DNA of 64,000 bases from RGIG7450 sp045648785 (GCA_045648785.1 JAZROP010000020.1:6056-70055), one strand, 5' to 3'. Shown: positions 8,629-16,650, numbered from the stretch's first letter. Notes: a model not told the origin generated them from the letters alone. Program-made: numbers and translations.

Positions 8629-10062
8629 ATGGTGAAACTTAAAGGATTAAAACCAGAGAAGGTTTTTGAATATTTTGAAGAAATATCTGCCGTTCCGAGA
8701 GGGTCTGGCAATATGAAACAAATAGCGGATTATTGTATGTCTTTTGCGAATAAAAACGCCCTAAAAGCGGTTCGGGATAATGCGGATAATGTTGTTATTT
8801 ATAAGCCTGCAACAAAAGGTTTTGAAAATGCTGATCCTGTAATTTTACAGGGGCATCTTGATATGGTCTGCCAAAAGGAAGCAGGTCGCGACATAGATTT
8901 TGAAAAAGACGGACTTGAAATATATATCGATGGCGACTATATAAAAGCAAAAGGGACAACATTAGGTGCGGATAACGGAATTGCGGCGGCAATGATTCTT
9001 TCGATACTTGCGAGCAATGATATTAAACACCCGCCGATAGAAGCACTTTTTACAACAGATGAAGAAATCGGTATGATTGGGGCATCACAGCTTGACGGCT
9101 CTTTGTTCAGGGGTAAGCAGTTGATAAATCTTGATTCAGAGGAGCAGGATAAGTTGACCGTTTCTTGTGCAGGAGGAAGTGAATTTGAGATAAATATACC
9201 CATTGACCGAAAAAAGATAAGAGGCAGGAAAGTTACTTTCTCGCTGACGGGACTTAAAGGCGGTCATTCTGGAATAGAAATTGATAAGGGCAGAATTAAT
9301 GCGGCTGTCCTTTCGGGAAGATTTTTGAATGAAATTGGGGATTGTGAGATAATTTCAATTACAGGCGGTGACAAGAGCAATGCAATAACTAACGCCTGTG
9401 AGGTTGAACTTGTGTGTTCAGACGCTGAAAAAACAGTTTCAGAAATTAAAAGTTGTTATGAAATTGTTAAAAAAGAAATTGCAGAAACAGAGCCGAATTT
9501 TGAGGTTTCGGTAATGACGGGTGAAGAATGTGAATTTGAGGTTGTTGATGGGACTGCAAAAGAAAAGCTTATATTTGCGCTTCTTTTTATGCCTAACGGT
9601 GTTCAGTCTATGAGTGCAAGTATTGCCGGGCTTGTTGAAACCTCGCTAAATCTCGGGATTTTAAAGACAGAGGCCGATAAAATTGTTATGGTTTCGGCAC
9701 TCAGGAGCAATAAACAGTCTGCACTTGAATATCTTGAGAGAAAGCTGAAAACTTTTGCAAAATCGCTTGGATGCAATGTTAAAACCTATGGACATTATCC
9801 GCCGTGGGAATATAAGGAAAATTCGGCACTTCAGGAAATTTATAAAAAATGTTTCAAAGAAAAGTTTGGTTATCTTCCGACAGTTGAAGCTATACATGCG
9901 GGACTTGAATGCGGAACTCTTTCGGCCAAAATAAAAGACCTGGACGCAATTTCAGTTGGACCTGATCTTTCTGATGTTCATACCACAAAGGAGAAACTGA
10001 AGATATCATCGGCGAGGGAAATGTATGAACTGATATGTGAACTACTTGGCAAAATGAAATAA
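8629..10062 (+). CDS. pepD: Aminoacyl-histidine dipeptidase (beta-Ala-His dipeptidase), PepD family
   Basis: A 477-residue cytoplasmic M20/M28-type metallodipeptidase that cleaves Xaa-His and other dipeptides. Zinc-site motifs are visible: QGHLDMV near residue 80 (His, Asp), GADNGIAAA near 120, TTDEEIG near 145 and a late His in Ala-Ile-His-Ala-Gly-Leu-Glu-Cys-Gly. The central lid domain contains Leu-Lys-Gly-Gly-His-Ser-Gly. Length matches the 480-485 residues of PepD. The ATG lies 11 nt after GGAGG. It is monocistronic between its own promoter and terminator. Next to an oligopeptide transporter and serine dehydratase, it suggests peptide use as a carbon and nitrogen source. Confidence 0.93.
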   Translation: MVKLKGLKPEKVFEYFEEISAVPRGSGNMKQIADYCMSFANKNALKAVRDNADNVVIYKPATKGFENADPVILQGHLDMVCQKEAGRDIDFEKDGLEIYIDGDYIKAKGTTLGADNGIAAAMILSILASNDIKHPPIEALFTTDEEIGMIGASQLDGSLFRGKQLINLDSEEQDKLTVSCAGGSEFEINIPIDRKKIRGRKVTFSLTGLKGGHSGIEIDKGRINAAVLSGRFLNEIGDCEIISITGGDKSNAITNACEVELVCSDAEKTVSEIKSCYEIVKKEIAETEPNFEVSVMTGEECEFEVVDGTAKEKLIFALLFMPNGVQSMSASIAGLVETSLNLGILKTEADKIVMVSALRSNKQSALEYLERKLKTFAKSLGCNVKTYGHYPPWEYKENSALQEIYKKCFKEKFGYLPTVEAIHAGLECGTLSAKIKDLDAISVGPDLSDVHTTKEKLKISSAREMYELICELLGKMK

Positions 10063-10070
10063 AAAATATG

Positions 10071-10099
10071 AGTCTCTCTTAAATCAAGGGAGACTTTTT
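10071..10099 (+). terminator. Intrinsic terminator of pepD
   Basis: AGTCTCTCTT (10071-10080) pairs with AAGGGAGACT (10086-10095, one G-U pair) and is followed by TTTT. Confidence 0.85.
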
Positions 10100-10119
10100 A
10101 AATAAAAAGCATATAATTG

Positions 10120-10148
10120 TTGATTTTTTGGACGAAATATGGTAGAAT
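10120..10148 (+). promoter_or_regulatory. Promoter of the OPT-PqqD operon
   Basis: TTGATT (10120-10125), a 17-bp spacer and TAGAAT (10143-10148), about 50 bp before the transporter start. The hexamers are weaker than consensus. Confidence 0.6.
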
Positions 10149-10197
10149 AAATAATTAGAAAAATAAAAAGTCGGGTTCACGACAGAATGGAGAATAT

Positions 10198-12108
10198 ATG
10201 AGTAATCAGAACGACTTCAAACCGTATGTTCCGGCAGAAAAGATTACACCGGAGCTTACTATTACATCAATAGTAATGGGCGTAATCCTTGCTATTGTAT
10301 TTGGTGCAGCGAACGCATACCTCGGACTCAGAGTTGGTATGACCGTTTCTGCATCAATTCCTGCAGCGGTTATTTCTATGGGGGTTATTCGTGTTTTAAT
10401 GCGTAAAAATTCTATCCTTGAAAGTAATATTGTTCAGACCGCAGGCTCTGCGGGTGAATCACTTGCGGCAGGTGCTATTTTCACTCTTCCTGCACTCTTT
10501 TTGTGGGCGGCTGAAGGTAAAATGGACAAGCCGGGCATTGTGGAAATTACACTTATCGCACTTTTAGGCGGACTTTTAGGCGTATTTTTCATGGTTCCTC
10601 TTCGTAATGCTCTTATTGTAAAAGAACATGGAATTCTTCCTTATCCGGAAGGTACAGCCTGTGCGGAAGTTCTTCTTGCAGGCGAAAAGGGCGGAGCAAA
10701 CGCGTCTACTGTATTTGCAGGTATGGGTTTTGCAGCTCTGTTTAAATTTATAATTGACGGTCTTAAACTTGTTTCTGGTGAGGTATCGCTCAGAGTAAAA
10801 GGTTTTGCCGGGGAAATCGGTACACAGATTTATCCTGCGGTAATGAGCGTTGGGTACATCTGCGGTGCAAGAATTGCATCTTATATGTTTGCAGGCGGCG
10901 TATTAAGCTGGATGGTTATTATTCCTATTGTTGTACTTTTTGGTGCTGATATTACCCTTTATCCCGGATCGGTTCCCATAAGTCAGATGTTTGCTGAAGG
11001 CGGTGCAAGTGCTATCTGGAGCTCCTACATAAGATATATAGGGGCAGGCGCACTGGCGGCAGGGGGTATAATAAGTCTTGTTAAATCACTTCCGCTTATT
11101 GTTTCAACTTTCCGCGGAGCAATGAAAAGCATCACAGGCTCTAAAAATACAATAAGCAATCGTACAACACAGGACATGAATATGAAAGTTGTTATAGGAG
11201 CTATTGTGGTTCTTACACTTCTTGTATGGCTTGTTCCTGCAATTCCTGTTTCACTTGTCGGCGCAGTGATTGTTGTTGTGTTCGGTTTCTTCTTTGCAAC
11301 CGTTTCTTCCAGAATGGTTGGTCTTGTAGGAAGTAGTAACAATCCTGTTTCGGGTATGGCTATAGCTACACTTCTTGTTACAACGCTTATTTTAAAACTT
11401 ACTGGGGATAACGGAGTTGCGGGTATGGCAAGTGCTATTGCAATCGGGTCTATTATCTGTATTGTTTCAGCTATCGCTGGAGATACATCTCAGGACCTTA
11501 AAACAGGTTACCTTTTAGGCGCAACGCCAAAAAAACAACAGTATGCTGAGGTTGTAGGTGTAGTTGCCGCGGCTCTTGCAATTGGTGGAACACTTTATCT
11601 GCTGGACAGTGCATGGGGCTTTGGCGGCGATGAACTGGCTGCTCCCCAGGCAACTCTTATGAAGCTTATAATTGAGGGCGTTATGGAGGGTAACCTTCCC
11701 TGGACACTTGTATTTATAGGTGTGTTTATTGCTATTGTGGTTGAACTTATCGGCATTCCGGTTCTTCCGTTTGCAATCGGTGTATATCTGCCTGTTCAGC
11801 TTAATGCATGTATCATGGTTGGCGGTCTTGTTCGTCTTTCACTTGATAAACTCAAAAAACAAAAAGAAGAAAAAGATGCTATCGTAAACGACGGTATTCT
11901 TTTCTGCTCAGGCATGATTGCCGGAGAAGGTATTGTTGGTATTCTTCTTGCACTTCTTGCGGTGTTTGGTATTGACAAGATGCTTGACCTTTCGACAGTT
12001 CTTGGAATTTCAGCTCCGGTTGCAAATATTGGAGGAATTGTACTCTTTGCAATTACTATTCTGACAGTACTGAAATTCTCTATGTGGAAAAAACGCACAC
12101 TTAAATGA
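10198..12108 (+). CDS. OPT-family oligopeptide transporter
   Basis: A 636-residue membrane protein with about 14-16 hydrophobic segments. The N-terminal region (Ala-Asn-Ala-Tyr-Leu-Gly-Leu-Arg-Val-Gly-Met-Thr-Val, residues 39-51) and the Pro-Tyr-Pro-Glu-Gly-Thr-Ala-Cys-Ala stretch near residue 150 are diagnostic of the OPT/YSL superfamily. Members move oligopeptides, or metal chelates in plants and fungi, by cation symport. The gene starts at ATG 10198 after GGAG at 10188. Its stop codon overlaps the ATG of a PqqD-like gene in the ATGA arrangement, so the two proteins are made together. Peptide uptake is inferred from the family and from the neighbouring dipeptidase. Confidence 0.92.
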   Translation: MSNQNDFKPYVPAEKITPELTITSIVMGVILAIVFGAANAYLGLRVGMTVSASIPAAVISMGVIRVLMRKNSILESNIVQTAGSAGESLAAGAIFTLPALFLWAAEGKMDKPGIVEITLIALLGGLLGVFFMVPLRNALIVKEHGILPYPEGTACAEVLLAGEKGGANASTVFAGMGFAALFKFIIDGLKLVSGEVSLRVKGFAGEIGTQIYPAVMSVGYICGARIASYMFAGGVLSWMVIIPIVVLFGADITLYPGSVPISQMFAEGGASAIWSSYIRYIGAGALAAGGIISLVKSLPLIVSTFRGAMKSITGSKNTISNRTTQDMNMKVVIGAIVVLTLLVWLVPAIPVSLVGAVIVVVFGFFFATVSSRMVGLVGSSNNPVSGMAIATLLVTTLILKLTGDNGVAGMASAIAIGSIICIVSAIAGDTSQDLKTGYLLGATPKKQQYAEVVGVVAAALAIGGTLYLLDSAWGFGGDELAAPQATLMKLIIEGVMEGNLPWTLVFIGVFIAIVVELIGIPVLPFAIGVYLPVQLNACIMVGGLVRLSLDKLKKQKEEKDAIVNDGILFCSGMIAGEGIVGILLALLAVFGIDKMLDLSTVLGISAPVANIGGIVLFAITILTVLKFSMWKKRTLK

Positions 12109-12461
12109 TGAAAAAGAAAAATATTATATCTGAAAACTATCTTGAACGGGTGCCTGTCCGTGCAGACATTAAATGGTCGGTTGACGATACGGGTAAGGTT
12201 ACTCTTGAGATGGAAAACAAAGGAGCTTTCAATCGGATTGCCCAAAAGCTTTTTAAAAAGCCAAAGATAAGCTATATTCATCTTGATGAGACCGGCAGTT
12301 TTGTGTGGCCGCTTATTGATGGTGAGAAAAGCATCTTGGAGTTGGGCAAGGGTGTGGAAACAAAGTTCGGTGAAAAGGCAAAACCTCTTTATGAACGGCT
12401 TGCCACATATTTCAGCATTCTCGAAAGCTATAATTTTATAAAGTTCAAACAGCCGTCCTGA
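12105..12461 (+). CDS. PqqD-like peptide-chaperone family protein
   Basis: A 118-residue small protein whose second half fits the PqqD fold: an Ile-His-Leu-Asp-Glu-Thr-Gly-Ser-Phe-Val-Trp-Pro-Leu-Ile-Asp-Gly segment, then a helix and a final Tyr-Asn-Phe-Ile-Lys-Phe strand. PqqD domains (RiPP recognition elements) bind leader peptides of ribosomally made, modified peptides and present them to enzymes. No radical-SAM enzyme or precursor peptide was found nearby. The ATG overlaps the transporter stop by 4 bp and has no good ribosome site, so translation is probably coupled to the transporter. What it binds is unknown; an accessory role in peptide transport is speculation. Confidence 0.75.
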   Translation: MMKKKNIISENYLERVPVRADIKWSVDDTGKVTLEMENKGAFNRIAQKLFKKPKISYIHLDETGSFVWPLIDGEKSILELGKGVETKFGEKAKPLYERLATYFSILESYNFIKFKQPS

Positions 12462-12478
12462 AGGACGGCTGAAACTTT
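12451..12478 (+). terminator. Hairpin at the end of the OPT-PqqD operon, weak terminator
   Basis: AGCCGTCCT (12451-12459) pairs with AGGACGGCT (12462-12470). It is GC-rich and overlaps the PqqD stop codon. The tail is only AAACTTT, so Rho-independent function is uncertain. Confidence 0.55.
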
Positions 12479-12514
12479 GAAATTAACTTTGGTTGAATGA
12501 TTTCTTGTTCATTA

Positions 12515-12543
12515 TTTACAGTTTGAATAATTTGTGTTAAGAT
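12515..12543 (+). promoter_or_regulatory. Promoter of the L-serine dehydratase gene
   Basis: TTTACA (12515-12520), a 17-bp spacer and TAAGAT (12538-12543). Its position excludes the in-frame start at 12534, which would precede the transcription start. Confidence 0.7.
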
Positions 12544-12563
12544 TTATCATGGAGGTGGAGTTT

Positions 12564-13763
12564 ATGAAATCTCTTGTTGAATTGTATAAAATTGGCAGAG
12601 GACCATCAAGTTCACATACAATTGGTCCGGAAAAAGCATGCTTGGTTTTTATGAATGAAAATCCTGAGGCGGATTCTTTTAAGGCGGTACTGTACGGGTC
12701 ACTTGCAAAAACTGGCGAGGGACATGGAACGGACAGGGTAATTAAAAAAACTTTCAGTCCAATACCTGCTGAGGTTGAATTTAATTACAGTGAGGATAAT
12801 ATTCCTCATCCAAACACAATGGATTTGATTGCATTTAAAGATAAAAAAGAAATAGCGTCGGAACGCGTTTTCAGTGTGGGCGGCGGAGCAGTTCGTTTTG
12901 ATGGAAGAGAGGCTCTTGAAACGGAGGAAGTATATAATCTCACAAGTTTCAGCGAAATAGCCGCATATTGTAAGGAAAAAAACATCAGAATATGTCAATT
13001 TCCAGGTTGTTTTGAAAATGCGGATTTTGACGGTTATATGAAAAAAATATGGGAAACCATGAAGCAAAGTATTTCGAAAGGTTTGGAAGATGAGGGGATT
13101 TTGCCTGGAGGCCTTAATGTTCAAAAAAAAGCAAAGCAGCTTTTTGGACATGAACATATTGACGAATCTCCAGTTACCCGTGAAAACAGACTTGTGTGTG
13201 CATATGCATTTGCGGTGAGCGAACAGAATGCTGCGGGTGAAACAATTGTAACTGCTCCTACCTGTGGAGCGGCAGGGGTATTGCCGGCTGTACTCTATTA
13301 TCAGCAACAGAAAAACGGATATTCGGATGAACAGATTATCCGTGCGCTGATGACGGCAGGTATTGTCGGAAATCTTATAAAAACAAATGCATCCATTTCA
13401 GGTGCGGAATGTGGATGCCAGGCAGAGGTGGGAAGTGCTTGCGCAATGGCGGCAGCTGCACTTGGAGAGCTTTTTGGACTGAGTATTGATAAAATAGAAT
13501 ATGCAGCAGAAATTTCAATAGAACATCATCTTGGACTAACATGTGACCCGATATGTGGGCTTGTACAGATACCATGTATTGAGAGAAATGCCGTTGCTGC
13601 TATGAGAGCTATAAATGCGGTGAATATCGCAAGCTTTTTGAGTGGCACAAGGAAAATATCGCTTGATAATATAATTAAAGTAATGAAAGAGACTGGACTT
13701 GATTTATCAAATCGGTACAAAGAAACATCAGAGGCCGGAATGGCAAAAATAACAATAAATTAA
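12564..13763 (+). CDS. sdaA: L-serine ammonia-lyase (single-chain, [4Fe-4S])
   Basis: A 399-residue fused beta-alpha L-serine dehydratase that turns serine into pyruvate and ammonia in the cytoplasm. It shows the N-terminal GRGPSSSHTIGPEKA motif, then Thr-Ala-Pro-Thr-Cys-Gly-Ala-Ala-Gly-Val-Leu-Pro, and cysteines in Ala-Glu-Cys-Gly-Cys-Gln and Thr-Cys-Asp-Pro-Ile-Cys-Gly that would hold the iron-sulfur cluster. Length is that of the single-chain class rather than the split Bacillus enzyme. ATG 12564 lies behind GGAGGTGGAG and inside its own transcript. The cluster makes the enzyme oxygen-sensitive, which suits an anaerobe. It ends at a terminator shared with the opposing YitT gene. Confidence 0.93.
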   Translation: MKSLVELYKIGRGPSSSHTIGPEKACLVFMNENPEADSFKAVLYGSLAKTGEGHGTDRVIKKTFSPIPAEVEFNYSEDNIPHPNTMDLIAFKDKKEIASERVFSVGGGAVRFDGREALETEEVYNLTSFSEIAAYCKEKNIRICQFPGCFENADFDGYMKKIWETMKQSISKGLEDEGILPGGLNVQKKAKQLFGHEHIDESPVTRENRLVCAYAFAVSEQNAAGETIVTAPTCGAAGVLPAVLYYQQQKNGYSDEQIIRALMTAGIVGNLIKTNASISGAECGCQAEVGSACAMAAAALGELFGLSIDKIEYAAEISIEHHLGLTCDPICGLVQIPCIERNAVAAMRAINAVNIASFLSGTRKISLDNIIKVMKETGLDLSNRYKETSEAGMAKITIN

Positions 13764-13792
13764 AGGAGCTGTGAATACAGCTCCTATTTTTT
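13764..13792 (+). terminator. Terminator between sdaA and the convergent yitT-type gene
   Basis: AGGAGCTG (13764-13771) and CAGCTCCT (13778-13785) form an 8-bp stem with a 6-nt loop, then ATTTTTTAT on the plus strand. The minus-strand tail is less U-rich. Confidence 0.85.
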
Positions 13793-14627
13793 ATCTGTAA
13801 ATATAAAATCCATTACCGAAAATCTGCTGCGACTCGGCGTAGACAATAAACGCACCGGGGTCAATATCAAGAATTTTATTCTGAAATTTATGAATCTCCT
13901 TTGACTTTAAGGCGCAGAACAGAACATTTTTTTCTGTAAATGTATAAGCACCTGTTGCTTTTATAAGTGTTACTCCGCGAGGAGATGTAGAAACAAGCGT
14001 TTTTGAGATTTCTTCACCTTTGTCGGTTATTACAAAAGCCATTTTTGAAATATTAAGACTTCTTATGAGCCAGTCTATCGCAGTTGTTGAAACGAAAAGC
14101 GAAATGATGCCGAAAAGTGCAAGCTCTATGTTTTTGAAAACAAGCAGAGATATAAAAATAATGGCGCCATCAACTATAAGAAGCATTTTCCCGATGGGAA
14201 GATTGGGATTTTTGTATTGAAGCAGTCTGCCTAGAATATCTGTTCCGCCGGTAGATGCACCTGCTACAAAAGCAAGAGCTATTCCAAAGCCATATAGTGC
14301 ACCGCCAAACACTGTCGAAAGTACAGTATCGGTTATTATGTGGGGAAGATAGGAAAAGAGCTGTACAAAAACAGAAATAAGTCCTGCTCCGAAAATGGTT
14401 TTAACGGTAAAGGATTTACCGAGAACCTTGAGACCGGTCAAAAGCAGTATTGCGTTAGTTACAGCGTAACTGAGACCGGGAGCAATTCCGAATGTCTGAT
14501 AAAGTATTGTCGAAACACCCGAAACACCGCCGCAGACAATCTTGTTAGGAGTTAAAAAAACAGCAACGGCAAAGCCAGTTATTGCAGTTCCGATTATTGT
14601 AAGAAGTATGGATTTTAATTTGGTCAT
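13791..14627 (-). CDS. YitT family membrane protein (DUF2179 domain)
   Basis: A 278-residue protein with five to six membrane segments in the first 190 residues (for example Gly-Gly-Val-Ser-Gly-Val-Ser-Thr-Ile-Leu-Tyr and Gly-Ala-Ser-Thr-Gly-Gly-Thr-Asp-Ile-Leu). A soluble C-terminal DUF2179 domain ends in Ala-Glu-Ser-Gln-Gln-Ile-Phe-Gly-Asn-Gly-Phe. Both parts and the length are typical of the YitT/YczE family, whose function is not known. The start has GGAGA 7 nt upstream. It is monocistronic, with a perfect promoter, and divergent from the polymerase gene. Confidence 0.9.
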   Translation of the reverse strand: MTKLKSILLTIIGTAITGFAVAVFLTPNKIVCGGVSGVSTILYQTFGIAPGLSYAVTNAILLLTGLKVLGKSFTVKTIFGAGLISVFVQLFSYLPHIITDTVLSTVFGGALYGFGIALAFVAGASTGGTDILGRLLQYKNPNLPIGKMLLIVDGAIIFISLLVFKNIELALFGIISLFVSTTAIDWLIRSLNISKMAFVITDKGEEISKTLVSTSPRGVTLIKATGAYTFTEKNVLFCALKSKEIHKFQNKILDIDPGAFIVYAESQQIFGNGFYIYR

Positions 14628-14662
14628 TTAAAATTCTCCGTTTCAATTAATCTTACAAAAAT

Positions 14663-14691
14663 ATTATAGGACAGAAAAAGGGTGGTGTCAA
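14663..14691 (-). promoter_or_regulatory. Consensus sigma-A promoter of the YitT gene
   Basis: Read on the minus strand: TTGACA (14691-14686), a 17-bp spacer and TATAAT (14668-14663). It lies 36 bp from the YitT start and back to back with the polymerase promoter. Confidence 0.88.
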
Positions 14692-14718
14692 CATAAAAAA
14701 GTAAATTAAGTTTTTATA

Positions 14719-14747
14719 TTGACAACCGACAATATTGACGGTATAAT
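14719..14747 (+). promoter_or_regulatory. Sigma-A promoter of the Y-family polymerase operon
   Basis: TTGACA (14719-14724), a 17-bp spacer and TATAAT (14742-14747). The spacer holds a near-perfect palindrome, CCGACAATATTGACGG (14726-14741, one mismatched pair). A LexA-type box follows the -10. Confidence 0.9.
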
Positions 14748-14753
14748 TAAAAA

Positions 14754-14765
14754 GAACAAATGTTC
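14754..14765 (+). promoter_or_regulatory. LexA (DinR) operator, SOS box
   Basis: GAACAAATGTTC matches the Gram-positive SOS box core GAAC-N4-GTTC perfectly. It lies 6 bp after the -10 over the expected transcription start, where bound LexA would block initiation. It precedes an error-prone polymerase gene, a classic SOS target. Confidence 0.85.
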
Positions 14766-14788
14766 GATTAAGAACAGGGGGCTTGAAA

Positions 14789-16045
14789 GTGTATAAAATA
14801 TATTTGTGTATAGATTTAAAAAGCTTTTATGCTTCTGTTGAAGCAGTGGAACGAGGACTTGACCCATTTAAAGCAAATCTTGTGGTGGCGGATTCTACAA
14901 GAGGCAGAGGGGCAATCTGCCTGGCAGTTACACCGGCACTTAAAAATGTTGGCGTAAAAAATCGATGCCGGCTTTTCGAGATTCCGGAAAACATTAAATA
15001 TATAACAGCGAAGCCTCGTATGAAATATTATATGGATTATTCTGCACATATTTACTCGATTTATCTGCGGTATATCAGTAAAGATGATATTTATGTATAT
15101 TCAATTGATGAGTGTTTTTTTGATGTTACCTCTTATCTTGACTTATATGACAAAACTCCGCGTGAGATGGCAAAGATGCTGATGGATGCGGTTTATACTG
15201 AAACGGGAATTTCTGCAAGTGCAGGAATAGGGACCAATTTATTTCTCGCAAAAGTGGCGCTGGATGTTACGGCAAAACATTCGCGCGACAGAATAGGATT
15301 TTTAAATGAAGAGGAATTTCAAAAGAAACTATGGCACCACAGACCTATAACCGATATATGGAACATAGGAAAGGGGATTGCAACAAGACTCGAAAAATAT
15401 GGAATTTATGATTTGTACGGAGTGGCACACGCAGATGAAAAAAAGCTGTATAAGGAATTTGGAGAGAATGCGGAATTTATTATAGACCATTCCAAAGGAT
15501 ATGAGCCTTGCACAATAGCGGAAATAAAAAGTTATGTACCTCAATCGGAATCCTTTTCAAACAGTCAGATTTTATTTGAGGATTATGAATTTGAGGATGC
15601 GCTTTTAGCTTTAAAGGAAATGGTGGACCTGCTTGTGCTTGAGCTGGTTGATAAGGGGATGTTTACAAATTCAATTTCTCTTATGATAGGCTATTCGGGT
15701 AAAACAGGTAAGCGTTCAGGCGGTACGAGAAAGTTGAATAATTTTACAAATTCAGCGGAAAAGCTAATGGCGGAATTTGAGAGGTTCTTCAAAGAAAAGG
15801 CAGATAAAACCATGCTTATCCGTAAACTTACAGTGGGGTTTAATAATCTGAGTAAAAGTGAGTATGTAAATTTAGATTTCTTTTCGGATTATGAGGCTGA
15901 AGAAAAGGAGCTTAAAAAGCAACAGGCGATTTTGAATATTAAAAAGAAATATGGTAAAAATGCTGTTTTAAAAGGAATGAATTTACAGAAAAAAGCAACC
16001 ACGCCAATACGAAACAGACTAATAGGGGGGCATAACGGTGAGTGA
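14789..16045 (+). CDS. Y-family (UmuC/DinB-like) translesion DNA polymerase
   Basis: A 418-residue polymerase expected to bypass DNA lesions. Catalytic metal ligands are visible: Asp9 in Cys-Ile-Asp-Leu-Lys-Ser-Phe-Tyr-Ala-Ser and Asp107-Glu108 in Ser-Ile-Asp-Glu-Cys-Phe. Two helix-hairpin-helix-like stretches follow (around residues 190-215) and then a little-finger domain. It is closest to the Bacillus YqjW/UvrX group, which pairs with YolD proteins. GTG 14789 is chosen because the AGGGGG site (14776-14781) is 7 nt away, whereas the in-frame TTG at 14783 lies only 1 nt from it. Expression should be SOS-induced. It overlaps the YolD-like gene by 8 bp. Confidence 0.92.
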   Translation: MYKIYLCIDLKSFYASVEAVERGLDPFKANLVVADSTRGRGAICLAVTPALKNVGVKNRCRLFEIPENIKYITAKPRMKYYMDYSAHIYSIYLRYISKDDIYVYSIDECFFDVTSYLDLYDKTPREMAKMLMDAVYTETGISASAGIGTNLFLAKVALDVTAKHSRDRIGFLNEEEFQKKLWHHRPITDIWNIGKGIATRLEKYGIYDLYGVAHADEKKLYKEFGENAEFIIDHSKGYEPCTIAEIKSYVPQSESFSNSQILFEDYEFEDALLALKEMVDLLVLELVDKGMFTNSISLMIGYSGKTGKRSGGTRKLNNFTNSAEKLMAEFERFFKEKADKTMLIRKLTVGFNNLSKSEYVNLDFFSDYEAEEKELKKQQAILNIKKKYGKNAVLKGMNLQKKATTPIRNRLIGGHNGE

Positions 16046-16337
16046 CAGAGCAAGACAGTTTATGCCTTTTTCGGCGCTTAAAGGATTTCATGAGATGCTT
16101 CGGGAAAAAGAGCGAGTAATTACAGCTAAAAAGGTATTGTCTGAGGATGACTTAAATGAACTTTCGAGCAAGCTTGTACTTGTAAGAAAAGGCATGCTTA
16201 TAAAAGTGGTATATTTTTATGAGGGGGAATATATTAAGGCGGAAGGAATGGTTGCAAATGTGGATTTTACATTCCGAACACTAACGGTTGTCAAAACAAA
16301 GATAAAATTCGACGATATTCTTGAAATTTCTTTTTAA
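16038..16337 (+). CDS. YolD-like protein
   Basis: A 99-residue protein starting Ser-Asp-Arg-Ala-Arg-Gln-Phe-Met-Pro-Phe-Ser-Ala-Leu-Lys-Gly-Phe, the typical opening of YolD-like partners (PF08863) of Y-family polymerases in Firmicutes. YolD proteins are thought to act as UmuD-like accessory factors for the polymerase, though the mechanism is unproved. GTG start with GGGGGG upstream, overlapping the polymerase gene by 8 bp, so the pair is co-translated and under the same LexA control. Confidence 0.82.
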   Translation: MSDRARQFMPFSALKGFHEMLREKERVITAKKVLSEDDLNELSSKLVLVRKGMLIKVVYFYEGEYIKAEGMVANVDFTFRTLTVVKTKIKFDDILEISF

Positions 16338-16342
16338 ATGTA

Positions 16343-16371
16343 TTGACAAAATTTGAAAGGGGGAGTATAAT
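16343..16371 (+). promoter_or_regulatory. Consensus sigma-A promoter of the metal-efflux operon
   Basis: TTGACA (16343-16348), a 17-bp spacer and TATAAT (16366-16371). The last base of the -10 is the first base of a 40-bp palindrome, so a bound repressor would exclude RNA polymerase. Confidence 0.92.
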
Positions 16372-16410
16372 AGTATTAATATATGAGCAAATGTTCATAT
16401 ATTAATACTA
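16371..16410 (+). promoter_or_regulatory. 40-bp palindromic operator, probable ArsR/SmtB-family site
   Basis: Two 19-bp arms, TAGTATTAATATATGAGCA (16371-16389) and TGTTCATATATTAATACTA (16392-16410), separated by AA, with a single mismatched pair. The core resembles the ATGA-ACA-N2-TGT-TCAT 12-2-12 operators of SmtB, CzrA and CadC. It covers the transcription start of the operon that encodes an ArsR-family repressor at 18529. Confidence 0.85.
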
Positions 16411-16427
16411 AAAGGGGAGAGACAGAT

Positions 16428-16646
16428 ATGAAAAAAACATATAAAATTGAGGTTGATTGTGCTAATTGTGCAAATAAAATGGAGCAGGCGGCGAGTAAAA
16501 CAGAAGGCGTATTAAGTGCTGTTGTAAATTTTATGGCACTTAAAATGACAGTTGAATTTGTGGACGGAGCGGATGCGGATTCTGTTATGAAAAATGTAAT
16601 AAAAGCTTGTAAAAAAGTGGAATCTGACTGCGAGATTTATATATAG
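16428..16646 (+). CDS. Stand-alone heavy-metal-associated (HMA) domain protein
   Basis: A 72-residue ferredoxin-like metal-binding domain. The metal motif is Asp-Cys-Ala-Asn-Cys-Ala (Cys11 and Cys14), where the common copper version is MxCxxC. The Asp next to the first Cys resembles the DCxxC sites of zinc/cadmium HMA domains. ATG 16428 follows AAGGGGAG at 16411-16418; an upstream in-frame ATG at 16383 lies inside the operator. It is first in the efflux operon, 4 bp before an ATPase that lacks its own N-terminal HMA domain, so it probably serves that pump as a detached domain or metal shuttle. Confidence 0.85.
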   Translation: MKKTYKIEVDCANCANKMEQAASKTEGVLSAVVNFMALKMTVEFVDGADADSVMKNVIKACKKVESDCEIYI

Positions 16647-16650
16647 TACT

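Noticed and set aside
12451..12478. Attenuator controlling serine dehydratase
   Set aside because: The hairpin lies upstream of the mapped-looking promoter at 12515, so it belongs to the end of the preceding operon.
12699..13307. Minus-strand 202-residue frame opposite serine dehydratase
   Set aside because: Shadow frame with no start site and biased composition.
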